This document shows, one piece after another, positions 33,675 to 41,265 of a stretch of DNA of 64,000 nt (its first letter is position 1; every line of letters starts with the position of its first letter). Location: the NCBI GenBank assembly GCA_003130845.1, contig QEXW01000072.1, forward strand, positions 31,413 to 95,412, read 5' to 3'. Made by a program: the position numbers and the translations under genes. The notes beneath the pieces were generated by a model. That model was given only the letters and a program-made list of their open reading frames with translations. It ran no database searches and had not been told where the DNA came from. Source of the stretch: Anaerolineae bacterium. Lineage in GTDB: Bacteria; Chloroflexota; Anaerolineae; Anaerolineales; Villigracilaceae.

Positions 33675-36034
33675 CGGGCGGGTTCTCCCAAAATCCGGTT
33701 GATAAGCGCGAGCGCTTTTTGGGCGCGGAGCGGGTGCAGGGCAGGCTGTCCTGGCGCGGGGTGTATCTGCCCGCTGTGCCGCAGCCGTTCGCCGAGCTGA
33801 CGGCGTTCCGCAGGCGGGAAGGCGCTGAAGGCGCGGCGCAGGAGCGGCAGCGCGGCCAGGAATGCAGTTTCGGAGAGGGTGCTTACCCACGCATCGAGCA
33901 TCTGCCAGAGCGCTGGGGTATGAATCAGCGCCTGTCCGCCGCTGTGCAGGAAGCCCTCCAGCCAGGCGGCTGCGTGCATGGCTGGCGTGCCGGGCGAGAG
34001 GGCGCGGCTCATCCATTGCCTGATTTCTTCGTCTTCCGCGCTCCCGGCATCGTAGAGCAGGCGGCAGGCCAGGCCGCGCAACAACCCGGGTGTGGTTTCC
34101 TGCTCGGCAAGCCGGCGCAGGGCGTGCAGCCAGGCCAGACGCTGCGGCTGGTGGTTTTCTGCCCGCGCCGACTCTGTGGAATCGAACAGAAGAGACAGGC
34201 TGCGGTGGACTTCGCGGATGTGCTGGGACATTTCCCGCGCGGCTTCTTCCTCCAGCGCGGAGCAGCCGGTGGGCAGTCCGATGCAGATGCGCAGGAGCAG
34301 TTCCTCCACGATGCGCCGTACCAGGCCGGTTTCGGTTTGCCGCACGCTGCCGTAGCGGATGACGCTGAAGAGCGGGGGCAGGGCGCCCATCAGGTGCGGC
34401 AGGTCGCTGCTGACGGCGGTCAGCGCCTGGACGCGCGCCATGAGCGGAGGGATGCTTTCGGGCAATTCGGCCAGGAGCGCGCTTTCGACCAGGTGGGTGA
34501 GGGCGGGCAGTTCGGCGGCGCGGGCGGCTTCGCCTTCCAGGCGGTGGAGGGCAGCTTCGCGCACGGTGTTGCCCAAGATACTGGCTTCAATGAGCCGCAC
34601 GGAAAACTCCGGCTGCCATTCGATTTGCCAGAGTTCGTGAAACGTGCCTTTCGCGCCCCGCGCGGCGTGCAGCCGTCCCCACGGGATGCCAAGCAGGTTC
34701 AGGCGGTGCAGCAGTTGCGAGCGTTCGCGCTGGAGCGGTTTGCGAAGGTCGAGGTCGAGCAGTTCGGACGCGGCGGAGGGCTGCAACCGCAGCCGTTTTT
34801 GGGCGGCGTTCAGGTCGCGCTGGAGCGGCGTAGCGGGTGCGGACGCAGGCACCTGCCCCATGCGCTGACCGATGACCAGCCGCTCGCGGATGAGCCGCAG
34901 GGGGGCGTCCTCCCCAAAGCAGAAGACCGCTTGCAGGGCTTCTTCGAGTTCGGCCAGGCCAGGCAGCGGATACCCGCGCAGGGCAGCGAGCGCTTCGGCC
35001 AGGCGCGCGGCTTCGATGGCATGACCGGGCGAGATGGGCAGGTCTTCGGCGCGCAGCAGATGGGCGGCTTTGACCATCCAGCGCTCCACCAGGCTGGTTT
35101 GGTTCTCCCAGAGATGTTCGTACCAGCCGGGAGCCGGAATACCCGCACGATAACCGGAGCGCTGCGCGAGACGGTCATACGTCCAGGGGATGATGGTGGC
35201 GGAAACCGGGTTGGCCGGGTGGTCTCGTGGTCGCGTGGTCGGGTAGTCGGGTAGTCTCGTAGTCGCGCGGTCACGTGGTTGCGTGGTCGCGTGGTCGGGT
35301 GGTCGGGGGGACGAAGCGGATGCGCTCAGGAAATTGGTCAGCACGTTCTGGTCTTCGGCTTCGCTTTCCAGGTGGAGCAGCGCCGGGGCGTGCCAGGCGC
35401 CGCACACAACGGCGATGTTGCGGAAGCCTTCGCGTTGGGCGGCGCGGATGTGCGTCCGCATGGCGGCTTCACGCGCCAGGTCGAGCGGGGCCGGGGTGTG
35501 TGTCCGTTCTGTGTTTGCGCGCAGTGCGCTCATCAGTTCCAGGATGCCTGTAAAGACGTCGCTGCCCGTTTCGCGGCGGTGTTCGATGAAACGTTCCCAC
35601 CAGTGTTCGCCATCGGCGTAACCAGCCGCGCGGGCCAGCAGGCTGAACAGGTCTTCCGAGGGAGGGCTGGCAGGGTTGTCTTCTTTCGGCCTGGCTTCTC
35701 CGGCAGGTGGTTCCTGCCGGGCGCTCAACTGGCCGGTCTGTTCCAGGTCTATCCAGCGCACCGGTACGCGGCAGGCAAGCGCCCAGCGGATGGCCTGCCA
35801 TTCGGGGGAGAATTCGGCCAGGGGGTAGAAGGCCGCTTGCTGCGGGGCTTCGGGCCGGTAGAGCAGGATGGCAATCGGCGGGCGGGTGTCTGCTTCGGCC
35901 AGGAGCGGCAGAAGGTGGTTGGCTTCGGGCGGGCCTTCGACCAGCAGGCAATCGGGCTGCAGGCGTTCCAGCGCGGCAAGCACGCTGCGCGCCGAGCCAG
36001 GGCCGTGATGACGGATGCCGAGCAGGGTGAGCAT
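33671..36034 (-). CDS. DUF5682 family protein (YehM-like), with repeat-encoded insertion
   Basis: A 787-residue protein starting MLTLLGIRHHGPGSARS, with LVEGPPEANHLLPLL, the hallmark of DUF5682. The function is unknown. About residues 242-273 are a low-complexity segment (ATTQPRDRATTRLPDYPTTRP) encoded by an eight-base tandem array at 35215-35310; DUF5682 motifs continue on both sides in the same frame. The start codon lies three bases from a seven-base tandem array and has no Shine-Dalgarno sequence. It overlaps the vWA gene by four bases. The strong G+C bias also creates long false frames on the opposite strand. Confidence 0.82.
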   Translation of the reverse strand: MLTLLGIRHHGPGSARSVLAALERLQPDCLLVEGPPEANHLLPLLAEADTRPPIAILLYRPEAPQQAAFYPLAEFSPEWQAIRWALACRVPVRWIDLEQTGQLSARQEPPAGEARPKEDNPASPPSEDLFSLLARAAGYADGEHWWERFIEHRRETGSDVFTGILELMSALRANTERTHTPAPLDLAREAAMRTHIRAAQREGFRNIAVVCGAWHAPALLHLESEAEDQNVLTNFLSASASSPRPPDHATTQPRDRATTRLPDYPTTRPRDHPANPVSATIIPWTYDRLAQRSGYRAGIPAPGWYEHLWENQTSLVERWMVKAAHLLRAEDLPISPGHAIEAARLAEALAALRGYPLPGLAELEEALQAVFCFGEDAPLRLIRERLVIGQRMGQVPASAPATPLQRDLNAAQKRLRLQPSAASELLDLDLRKPLQRERSQLLHRLNLLGIPWGRLHAARGAKGTFHELWQIEWQPEFSVRLIEASILGNTVREAALHRLEGEAARAAELPALTHLVESALLAELPESIPPLMARVQALTAVSSDLPHLMGALPPLFSVIRYGSVRQTETGLVRRIVEELLLRICIGLPTGCSALEEEAAREMSQHIREVHRSLSLLFDSTESARAENHQPQRLAWLHALRRLAEQETTPGLLRGLACRLLYDAGSAEDEEIRQWMSRALSPGTPAMHAAAWLEGFLHSGGQALIHTPALWQMLDAWVSTLSETAFLAALPLLRRAFSAFPPAERRQLGERLRHSGQIHPAPGQPALHPLRAQKALALINRILGEPAR
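35215..35310. repeat. Octanucleotide tandem array inside the DUF5682 gene
   Basis: Twelve degenerate eight-base units run without interruption: CCGGGTGG, TCTCGTGG, TCGCGTGG, TCGGGTAG twice, TCTCGTAG, TCGCGCGG, TCACGTGG, TTGCGTGG, TCGCGTGG, TCGGGTGG, TCGGGGGG. Because eight is not a multiple of three, gain or loss of one unit would shift the reading frame. Confidence 0.9.
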
Positions 36035-36037
36035 GGG

Positions 36038-36114
36038 GAATGCAGAATGAAGAGTGAAGAGTGAAGAATGCAGAATGAAGAATGCAGAATGCAGAATGAA
36101 GAGTGCAGAATGCA
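36038..36114. repeat. Heptanucleotide tandem array at the start of the DUF5682 gene
   Basis: Eleven seven-base units of the form GARTGMA follow each other exactly (GAATGCA, GAATGAA, GAGTGAA and so on). On the coding strand the array ends three bases before the DUF5682 ATG and fills almost all of the gap to the MoxR stop at 36129, replacing the ribosome-binding region. Confidence 0.92.
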
Positions 36115-36128
36115 GTGAAGTGCGGAGG

Positions 36129-37211
36129 CTATTCGCTTATCTCTTTGCAAGCGCGGTACAGGTCTTTCCAGCCCTCTCGTTCTTTGACGACGGTTTCCAG
36201 ATATTCCTGCCACGCGATTTTGTCCTGGATGGGGTCCTGGATGACCGCGCCCACCAGTCCGGCGGCGATGTCAGCGGCGCGCAGGCGTCCATCGCCGAAG
36301 TGGGCGGCCAGCGCCTGGCCGCTGTTGACGACCGAAATGGCCTCTGCGGTGGAGAGCGTGCCGCTGGGGGTTTTGAGCCGCGTTTTGCCGTCTGCCGTCA
36401 GGCCGGCGCGCAGTTCGCGGAAGATGGTGACGATGCGGCGGATTTCCTCCAGCGCGGGCGGTTCGGCGGGCAGCTCCAGGGCGCGTCCCAGCGCAGCGGC
36501 GCGGGTGCGGACGATTTCGACTTCTTCTTCCAGCGTGGCGGGCAGCGGCAGGACAACCGTGTTGAAGCGCCGCCGCAGGGCGGAGGAGAGTTCGTTCACG
36601 CCTTTATCGCGGTTGTTGGCTGTGGCGATGACGTTGAACCCTTTGACGGCCTGCACTTCCATTTCCAGTTCGGGGATGGGCAGAGTCTTTTCCGAGAGGA
36701 TGGTGATGAGGGTATCCTGCACGTCTGCCGGGATGCGGGTGAGTTCTTCCACCCGTGCCAGTTTGCCTTCGCGCATGGCGCGCAGGATGGGGCTGGGAAC
36801 GAGCGCGCGTTCGCTTGGGCCTTCGGCCAGCAGCAGAGCGTAGTTCCAACCGTAGCGCAGGGTTTCTTCGGAAGTGCCTGCCGTCCCTTGCACCAGGAGC
36901 GTGGAGTCTCCGCTGATGGCTGCTGCCAGATGTTCGGAGACCCACGTTTTGGCCGTTCCCGGCACGCCGAGCAGCAACAGGGCGTGGTCGGTGGCGAGGG
37001 TGGCGACGGCGATTTCTATCAGGCGGCGGCTGCCGATGTACTTGGGGGTGATGGTGAAGCCGTTTTCCAGCGTGCCGCCCAGCAGGTAGGTGGTCACTGC
37101 CCAGGGGGAGAGTTTCCAGTTCGGCGGGCGCCGATGGGTATCCGTTTGCGCGAGGGCTTCCAGTTCTTCGGCAAATTGCTGTTCAGCGTGTTCACGTAGC
37201 AGGGTGGTCAT
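36129..37211 (-). CDS. MoxR-type AAA+ ATPase (YehL-like)
   Basis: A 360-residue AAA+ protein. Walker A is LLLGVPGTAKTW, Walker B is the variant ARVEELTRIP (Glu in place of the usual Asp), sensor 1 is NVIATANNRD, and ALRRRFNTV provides the arginine finger region. MoxR ATPases act as chaperones that remodel or activate partners with vWA proteins. It overlaps the DUF5691 gene by four bases (37208-37211) and lies in the middle of the five-gene operon, which supports its being the motor of the complex. Confidence 0.88.
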   Translation of the reverse strand: MTTLLREHAEQQFAEELEALAQTDTHRRPPNWKLSPWAVTTYLLGGTLENGFTITPKYIGSRRLIEIAVATLATDHALLLLGVPGTAKTWVSEHLAAAISGDSTLLVQGTAGTSEETLRYGWNYALLLAEGPSERALVPSPILRAMREGKLARVEELTRIPADVQDTLITILSEKTLPIPELEMEVQAVKGFNVIATANNRDKGVNELSSALRRRFNTVVLPLPATLEEEVEIVRTRAAALGRALELPAEPPALEEIRRIVTIFRELRAGLTADGKTRLKTPSGTLSTAEAISVVNSGQALAAHFGDGRLRAADIAAGLVGAVIQDPIQDKIAWQEYLETVVKEREGWKDLYRACKEISE

Positions 37212-38623
37212 GGGGTGTTCTCCAGGCTGTGCCAGATTCGGTTGCGAAAACTTAAAATTTGCAGGAATTCGTCAATTTTCGTCTGCCAGAGGGCGCTGGT
37301 GTGTTCCGGCCAACCGGCGGAAAGTTCTGCGCTCATTTCAGGGGGAATGCGGCGGGCAAAGAAGGGCAGGAGGTGAGGCAGACGGGAGCGCGGTTCGTGC
37401 GCCTGTCGCTGCATTTCCTGAATCACCCTCCAGGCCAGGGCGGGCGTCCACGGGCGCGCGTATTGCTGAAGGATTTCCCATAGCGGGGAGGCGTCGTCTT
37501 GCACGCGCTGCGCGAAGGCTGTTTCGACGATTGCCTGCATTCGTTCTGGCGCGAGCAGCATGGCAAGCGATTGGAGCGTTTCGGCCTCCAGCAGGTTGCG
37601 GAGGTTCACGCTGGCGGCTGCCTGTTGCAGCACGGCAGCCGCCCAATCGGCATCCTGCGTGCGGCAGGCGGCCAGCGCCCAGCCCACCAGGAGCGGTTCG
37701 CGCCATTCGGATTCCATCGCCAGGCTGAGCAGCGCCCCGGGCGAGCGGCGCAGCGCCTGGCTCCACCGACTCGGAGGAACGCACGCCAGCAGCCGGGCCA
37801 GGCGGTTTGCGCCGGCGCCCATCCATTTGCGGAGCGGCGCGTCATCCAGGCCATCGCGTCTGGCGGCGCTATCGGCTTCTTCAGGCAGGGTGACTTGCAG
37901 TGTTGGGTCTGCCCGAACGAGCGGTTGGGCGCGCGCCCACATCCGCTCCATCAGGCGCGATCGCGGCAGGCGGAGAAGAAGCATCTGCGCTGCTTCACGC
38001 ACTTCCTTGCGCCGGTCATCCAGGCAGGCTTCCAGGAAGGGTTCATCGTCCGGGCTCAGGCCAATTGCGAATGCGCTCAGAAAGGTTGCGCGCTCTTCCG
38101 GGGAATCTCGCTGCCATTCTTCCTGCATCCATGCGCGCGCTTCGGCAGGTCGTTCGGCGCGGATGGTTTTCAGCGCGGCCAGACGTTGGGCGCGTGTGCC
38201 GGTTTCCCATGCCTGGCGCGGCTCGCGCGGCAGGGCCCAGTCCCAGGCCGGGTTTTGGGCGGCCAGCCAGCGTCCGCGCTCGCCCAGCACGGGCAGGAGA
38301 AGAGAGCGGAGCGCGGTTTCTTTTGTCTCCAGCATGGCGGGCAGGGTTTCGGGCGGGAGGACGAAACCGCCCGCGGCGGCGCGTTCCAGCAACTCCGGCA
38401 GCAAATCCTGATGTTCGCCGGTCAACATTCGTTTCAGCAGGTTGGCTGCGCTTTCTGGCAGAATCGGCCTGGTTTCTGGCGGGCAGATGGGGATGTTTCC
38501 GCTGAAGCGGGCCGGCAGGTATCCGCCACGTTCGGCCAGGCCGGCGCGTGCGGCCTGGTCGAGCAGGGACGGGTCGTTCACGCCGGGGAGTGCGGCTTGA
38601 GCAAGGGCGTGCAGGCTGGTCAT
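37208..38623 (-). CDS. DUF5691 helical-repeat protein
   Basis: A 471-residue, almost entirely helical protein with LGERGRWLAAQNPAWDW, the signature region of DUF5691, followed by HEAT-like helices (ARAWMQEEWQRDSPEERATFL, FLEACLDDRRKEVREAAQMLL). Probably a scaffold; function unknown. The true start is the ATG at 38623, seven bases past the SWIM stop. A frame extending to 39076 is an overlap artefact of the G+C-rich SWIM gene. It shares four bases with the MoxR gene. Confidence 0.78.
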   Translation of the reverse strand: MTSLHALAQAALPGVNDPSLLDQAARAGLAERGGYLPARFSGNIPICPPETRPILPESAANLLKRMLTGEHQDLLPELLERAAAGGFVLPPETLPAMLETKETALRSLLLPVLGERGRWLAAQNPAWDWALPREPRQAWETGTRAQRLAALKTIRAERPAEARAWMQEEWQRDSPEERATFLSAFAIGLSPDDEPFLEACLDDRRKEVREAAQMLLLRLPRSRLMERMWARAQPLVRADPTLQVTLPEEADSAARRDGLDDAPLRKWMGAGANRLARLLACVPPSRWSQALRRSPGALLSLAMESEWREPLLVGWALAACRTQDADWAAAVLQQAAASVNLRNLLEAETLQSLAMLLAPERMQAIVETAFAQRVQDDASPLWEILQQYARPWTPALAWRVIQEMQRQAHEPRSRLPHLLPFFARRIPPEMSAELSAGWPEHTSALWQTKIDEFLQILSFRNRIWHSLENTP

Positions 38624-38630
38624 AGGCTGG

Positions 38631-39947
38631 TTACCGGCTGCCCTCCAGGTGGACGTATCGCCCCTCGTGCCAGGCAGCCATCGGATGCAGGGAAGCTCCA
38701 TCCCACAACCCGAAGAGGGTGAGCGAGTGGCCGCCGGAGAGCGCCAGGAGCGCCCAGCCGGAAGCGAAGCGGCGCGAGAGCGGCAGAATGGCCTGGTCTG
38801 CATCCACCACCAGCCAGTTTTCTCCCTGCCGGATGGGGATGACCCCTTCCAGCACAACCGGCAAGGCTTCGAGCCACGGATTGGCGCCGAGCGCTTCGGC
38901 GCAGGCTTCCAGCATGGCTTCTGTGTTCGGCCATCCAGCGGGGAGGAAGGCAGCCACGGGCTGCGGGTGATGGAGAATGGCGCGCACAGGCACTGCGCTG
39001 GGGTAGTAAACTGCTTCTGCGCGAACGGCGCTGCCGGGCAGCAGGCCGGGTTCGAACGGCTGGTGCTTGAAGGCAAAGTGCAGCAGTTTTGCCGCCTGAC
39101 GGCTGGCGCGGCTCCACAGCCAGGTGGTGCGGGTGCGCAGGCCGGTTTCGTCTTCCTCCAGCGTTTGGGCGGTCACCAGCCAGTCATCGGTCAGCCCGCT
39201 GCCCGCGTGCAGTTCGTCCTGGCGGATGCTCCATCCCAGCAGGGCGCGCACATCGGCCTGCGAAGCCGGGGGTAGGGTCTCCAGTCTGCGCCAGGCGCGG
39301 ATGAGCAGATGCAGCCGCGCCATGCCCAACAGGAAGCGTTCGGGCCAATCCTCCTGCCGGCCGGGCAGTTCGGAGAGTTCGCGCACCAGGCGCGCCGCGC
39401 CCGGCAGTTGGGCATCCACCAGCCGGGCCGTTTGTTCCCGCCAGAACGAAGGCGGGGCGTTTTGGGCGAAGGCCAGTCCGTGCCGTAACAGGTCGTGGAG
39501 CCAGGTTTCGAGCGTTTCCAGGCCGGTTTCAGCCAGCGCCTGCCGCCGGGCAGCGCGGCGTTCGGCGTCCTTCTGGCGGGAGACACGTTCGGTTGTGCTG
39601 GTTTCGGTTTTGGCGGACGGGCGGACCGTGCGTTTTGCCAGCCAGTCGCTCACCCAGTCAGGGGGCGAAGTATCGGTCAACTGGTCGGGCGCTTCGGCGG
39701 CCAGCAGCATCAAGCCCAGGGCGTGCTTGCAGGGGAGTTTGCGGCTTGGGCAGGTGCAGGCGCTGACAAGATTCGACACGTCTACTTTGACCTGATAGGG
39801 TTGGGCGGCGCTGCCACGGCATTCGCCCCACAGAGCCGCTTCGTTCCTGCCCAAATGCACCCAGTGATGGACGGCCTTCAGTCTCTGCGCGGCCTGGAAA
39901 GCGGCAGCGTCCGGCGCAAGGGCTTGTACCTGGTCAGTCGAGAGCAT
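38631..39947 (-). CDS. SWIM zinc-finger protein (YehQ-like)
   Basis: A 438-residue protein with a SWIM zinc finger near residues 77-94: ACTCPSRKLPCKHALGLML (Cys-x-Cys-x6-Cys-x-His). SWIM fingers bind DNA or protein. The rest is helical with several tryptophan-rich segments and no recognised catalytic motif. It is the first gene of the operon SWIM, DUF5691, MoxR, DUF5682, vWA. The ATG at 39947 follows a TAAAAT box by nine bases; a GTG one codon upstream (39950) is an equal candidate. Confidence 0.8.
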   Translation of the reverse strand: MLSTDQVQALAPDAAAFQAAQRLKAVHHWVHLGRNEAALWGECRGSAAQPYQVKVDVSNLVSACTCPSRKLPCKHALGLMLLAAEAPDQLTDTSPPDWVSDWLAKRTVRPSAKTETSTTERVSRQKDAERRAARRQALAETGLETLETWLHDLLRHGLAFAQNAPPSFWREQTARLVDAQLPGAARLVRELSELPGRQEDWPERFLLGMARLHLLIRAWRRLETLPPASQADVRALLGWSIRQDELHAGSGLTDDWLVTAQTLEEDETGLRTRTTWLWSRASRQAAKLLHFAFKHQPFEPGLLPGSAVRAEAVYYPSAVPVRAILHHPQPVAAFLPAGWPNTEAMLEACAEALGANPWLEALPVVLEGVIPIRQGENWLVVDADQAILPLSRRFASGWALLALSGGHSLTLFGLWDGASLHPMAAWHEGRYVHLEGSR

Positions 39948-39956
39948 CACAGGGAT

Positions 39957-39962
39957 ATTTTA
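39957..39962 (-). promoter_or_regulatory. -10 box of the SWIM-MoxR-vWA operon
   Basis: TAAAAT on the minus strand lies six bases from the GTG (39950) and nine from the ATG (39947), so the operon would begin with a leaderless or almost leaderless message. Confidence 0.4.
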
Positions 39963-40014
39963 ATCCGGGCGTGCGCCGGATGTCGAGATTGCGGATGTCG
40001 AAGAAGCGCGCTGG

Positions 40015-40023
40015 TGATAAAAT
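40015..40023 (+). promoter_or_regulatory. Extended -10 promoter of the GcvT-like gene
   Basis: TG-A-TAAAAT forms an extended -10 element about 42 bases before the ATG at 40066. Confidence 0.4.
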
Positions 40024-40065
40024 AGCCCCATCCGCTCCAAATTTTCGTTTTCAGGCTCGAATCGT

Positions 40066-41265
40066 ATGCTCCGCCCCACCCCCTTTCATCCCCGTACAGC
40101 CCCTTTGAATCAGCCGCAGAACTGGCGGCGTTGGGCCGGTTACGCCACTTCCGGTCAGTATGAGATGACGCACGAGCGCGAATATTGGGCGATTCGCAAC
40201 GCTGCTGCCCTGTTCGATGTCTCTCCCTTGATGAAGTATCTCATCGAAGGCCCGGATGCCGCCCGTCTGCTTGACCGGGTGGTGACCCGCAACGTGCAGA
40301 AAATGACCATCGGGCAGGTGATTTACACTCCCTGGTGCGATGCCGAAGGTAAGGTGCTGGATGATGGCACGCTTGCGCGTTTGGGTGAGACAACCTTTCG
40401 GCTGACTGCTGCGGAGCCAAATCTGCGCTGGCTGGAGATGAACGCCGTTGGCATGGATGTTTCGATTACGGATGTCAGTCACCAGCTCGCCGCGCTCAGT
40501 TTGCAAGGCCCAAAATCGCGTACCATCTTGAATCGCTGCGCCGCAACCCCGTTGGATGCTCTGAGATATTTTCGTGTTATGGAAAACAGCATTGCTGGCA
40601 TACCGCTCACTATCTCTCGCACCGGCTACACGGGTGATTTGGGTTACGAACTCTGGATTCCCGCCGAAGCCGCTTTGCCGGTGTGGGATGCCGTCATCAC
40701 TGCTGGAGCGGATTTCGGGTTGGCGCCGGCCGGCATTTTGGCGTTGGATGTGGCGCGGGTAGAAGCGGGCTTGATTTTGATAGATGCTGATTACACTCCC
40801 GCCCATCACGCGCTGGTTGAATCGCAAAAATCGTCACCGTTTGAGTTAGGGTTAGGTTGGGCGGTTGAACTAGGTAAAGCGCATTTCAACGGTAAATACG
40901 CTTTGGAACAAGAAAAAGTGCGTGGTGCAGAGTGGATGCTGGTGGGACTGGAGGTAGATTGGGTAGGAATGGAACGCCTTTACCAGCAGGTTGGGTTGCC
41001 GCCACAAATCGCACCGTTTACCTTGCGTGCCAGCCTGCCGGTCTTTTGTGGCAGCGTGCAAGTAGGGTATGCGTCTTCTAGCACCTGGTCGCCCCTGTTA
41101 AAGAAGTACATTGCATTGGCACATGTGCAACGCCCTTATTTTGAGATTGGGACGCGCCTGTTGCTCGAAGTGACGGTGGAACATCAACGCAAATTGGCTC
41201 CGGCCCGGGTGGTCAGACTGCCGTTTTATGAACCGGTGTGGAAGAAGGGTAGCCTTGTAGGCTAG
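40066..41265 (+). CDS. GcvT/aminomethyltransferase family protein
   Basis: A 399-residue folate-binding GcvT-fold protein. Family features are YEMTHEREYWAIRNAAALFDVSP near the N-terminus, LLDRVVTRNVQKMTIGQVIYT, LSLQGPKS, and SRTGYTGDLGYELW followed by ALDVARVEAG. The glycine cleavage T-protein moves the aminomethyl carbon to tetrahydrofolate, but gcvH and gcvP are absent here, so a separate folate-dependent demethylase or a displaced T-protein are both possible. Its 3' end overlaps the converging DhaM-EI gene by four bases (41262-41265). Confidence 0.75.
   Translation: MLRPTPFHPRTAPLNQPQNWRRWAGYATSGQYEMTHEREYWAIRNAAALFDVSPLMKYLIEGPDAARLLDRVVTRNVQKMTIGQVIYTPWCDAEGKVLDDGTLARLGETTFRLTAAEPNLRWLEMNAVGMDVSITDVSHQLAALSLQGPKSRTILNRCAATPLDALRYFRVMENSIAGIPLTISRTGYTGDLGYELWIPAEAALPVWDAVITAGADFGLAPAGILALDVARVEAGLILIDADYTPAHHALVESQKSSPFELGLGWAVELGKAHFNGKYALEQEKVRGAEWMLVGLEVDWVGMERLYQQVGLPPQIAPFTLRASLPVFCGSVQVGYASSSTWSPLLKKYIALAHVQRPYFEIGTRLLLEVTVEHQRKLAPARVVRLPFYEPVWKKGSLVG

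Noticed and set aside
33719..35254. 511-residue open frame on the plus strand opposite DUF5682
   Set aside because: It mirrors a G+C-rich gene with strong third-position bias, has no family motifs, and the minus-strand protein has clear DUF5682 signatures and coupled neighbours.
36054..37199. 381-residue plus-strand frame opposite the MoxR gene
   Set aside because: It is antisense to a gene with intact AAA+ motifs and its N-terminus is read from the heptamer array.
37499..38722. 407-residue plus-strand frame opposite DUF5691
   Set aside because: A shadow of codon bias; composition and lack of motifs give no support.
38624..39076. Upstream extension of the DUF5691 frame by 151 codons
   Set aside because: The extension overlaps the SWIM gene out of frame and has no conserved content; ATG 38623 follows the SWIM stop directly.
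40040..40065. tRNA-like T-arm (GGCTCGAATCG)
   Set aside because: No cloverleaf partner stems surround it.
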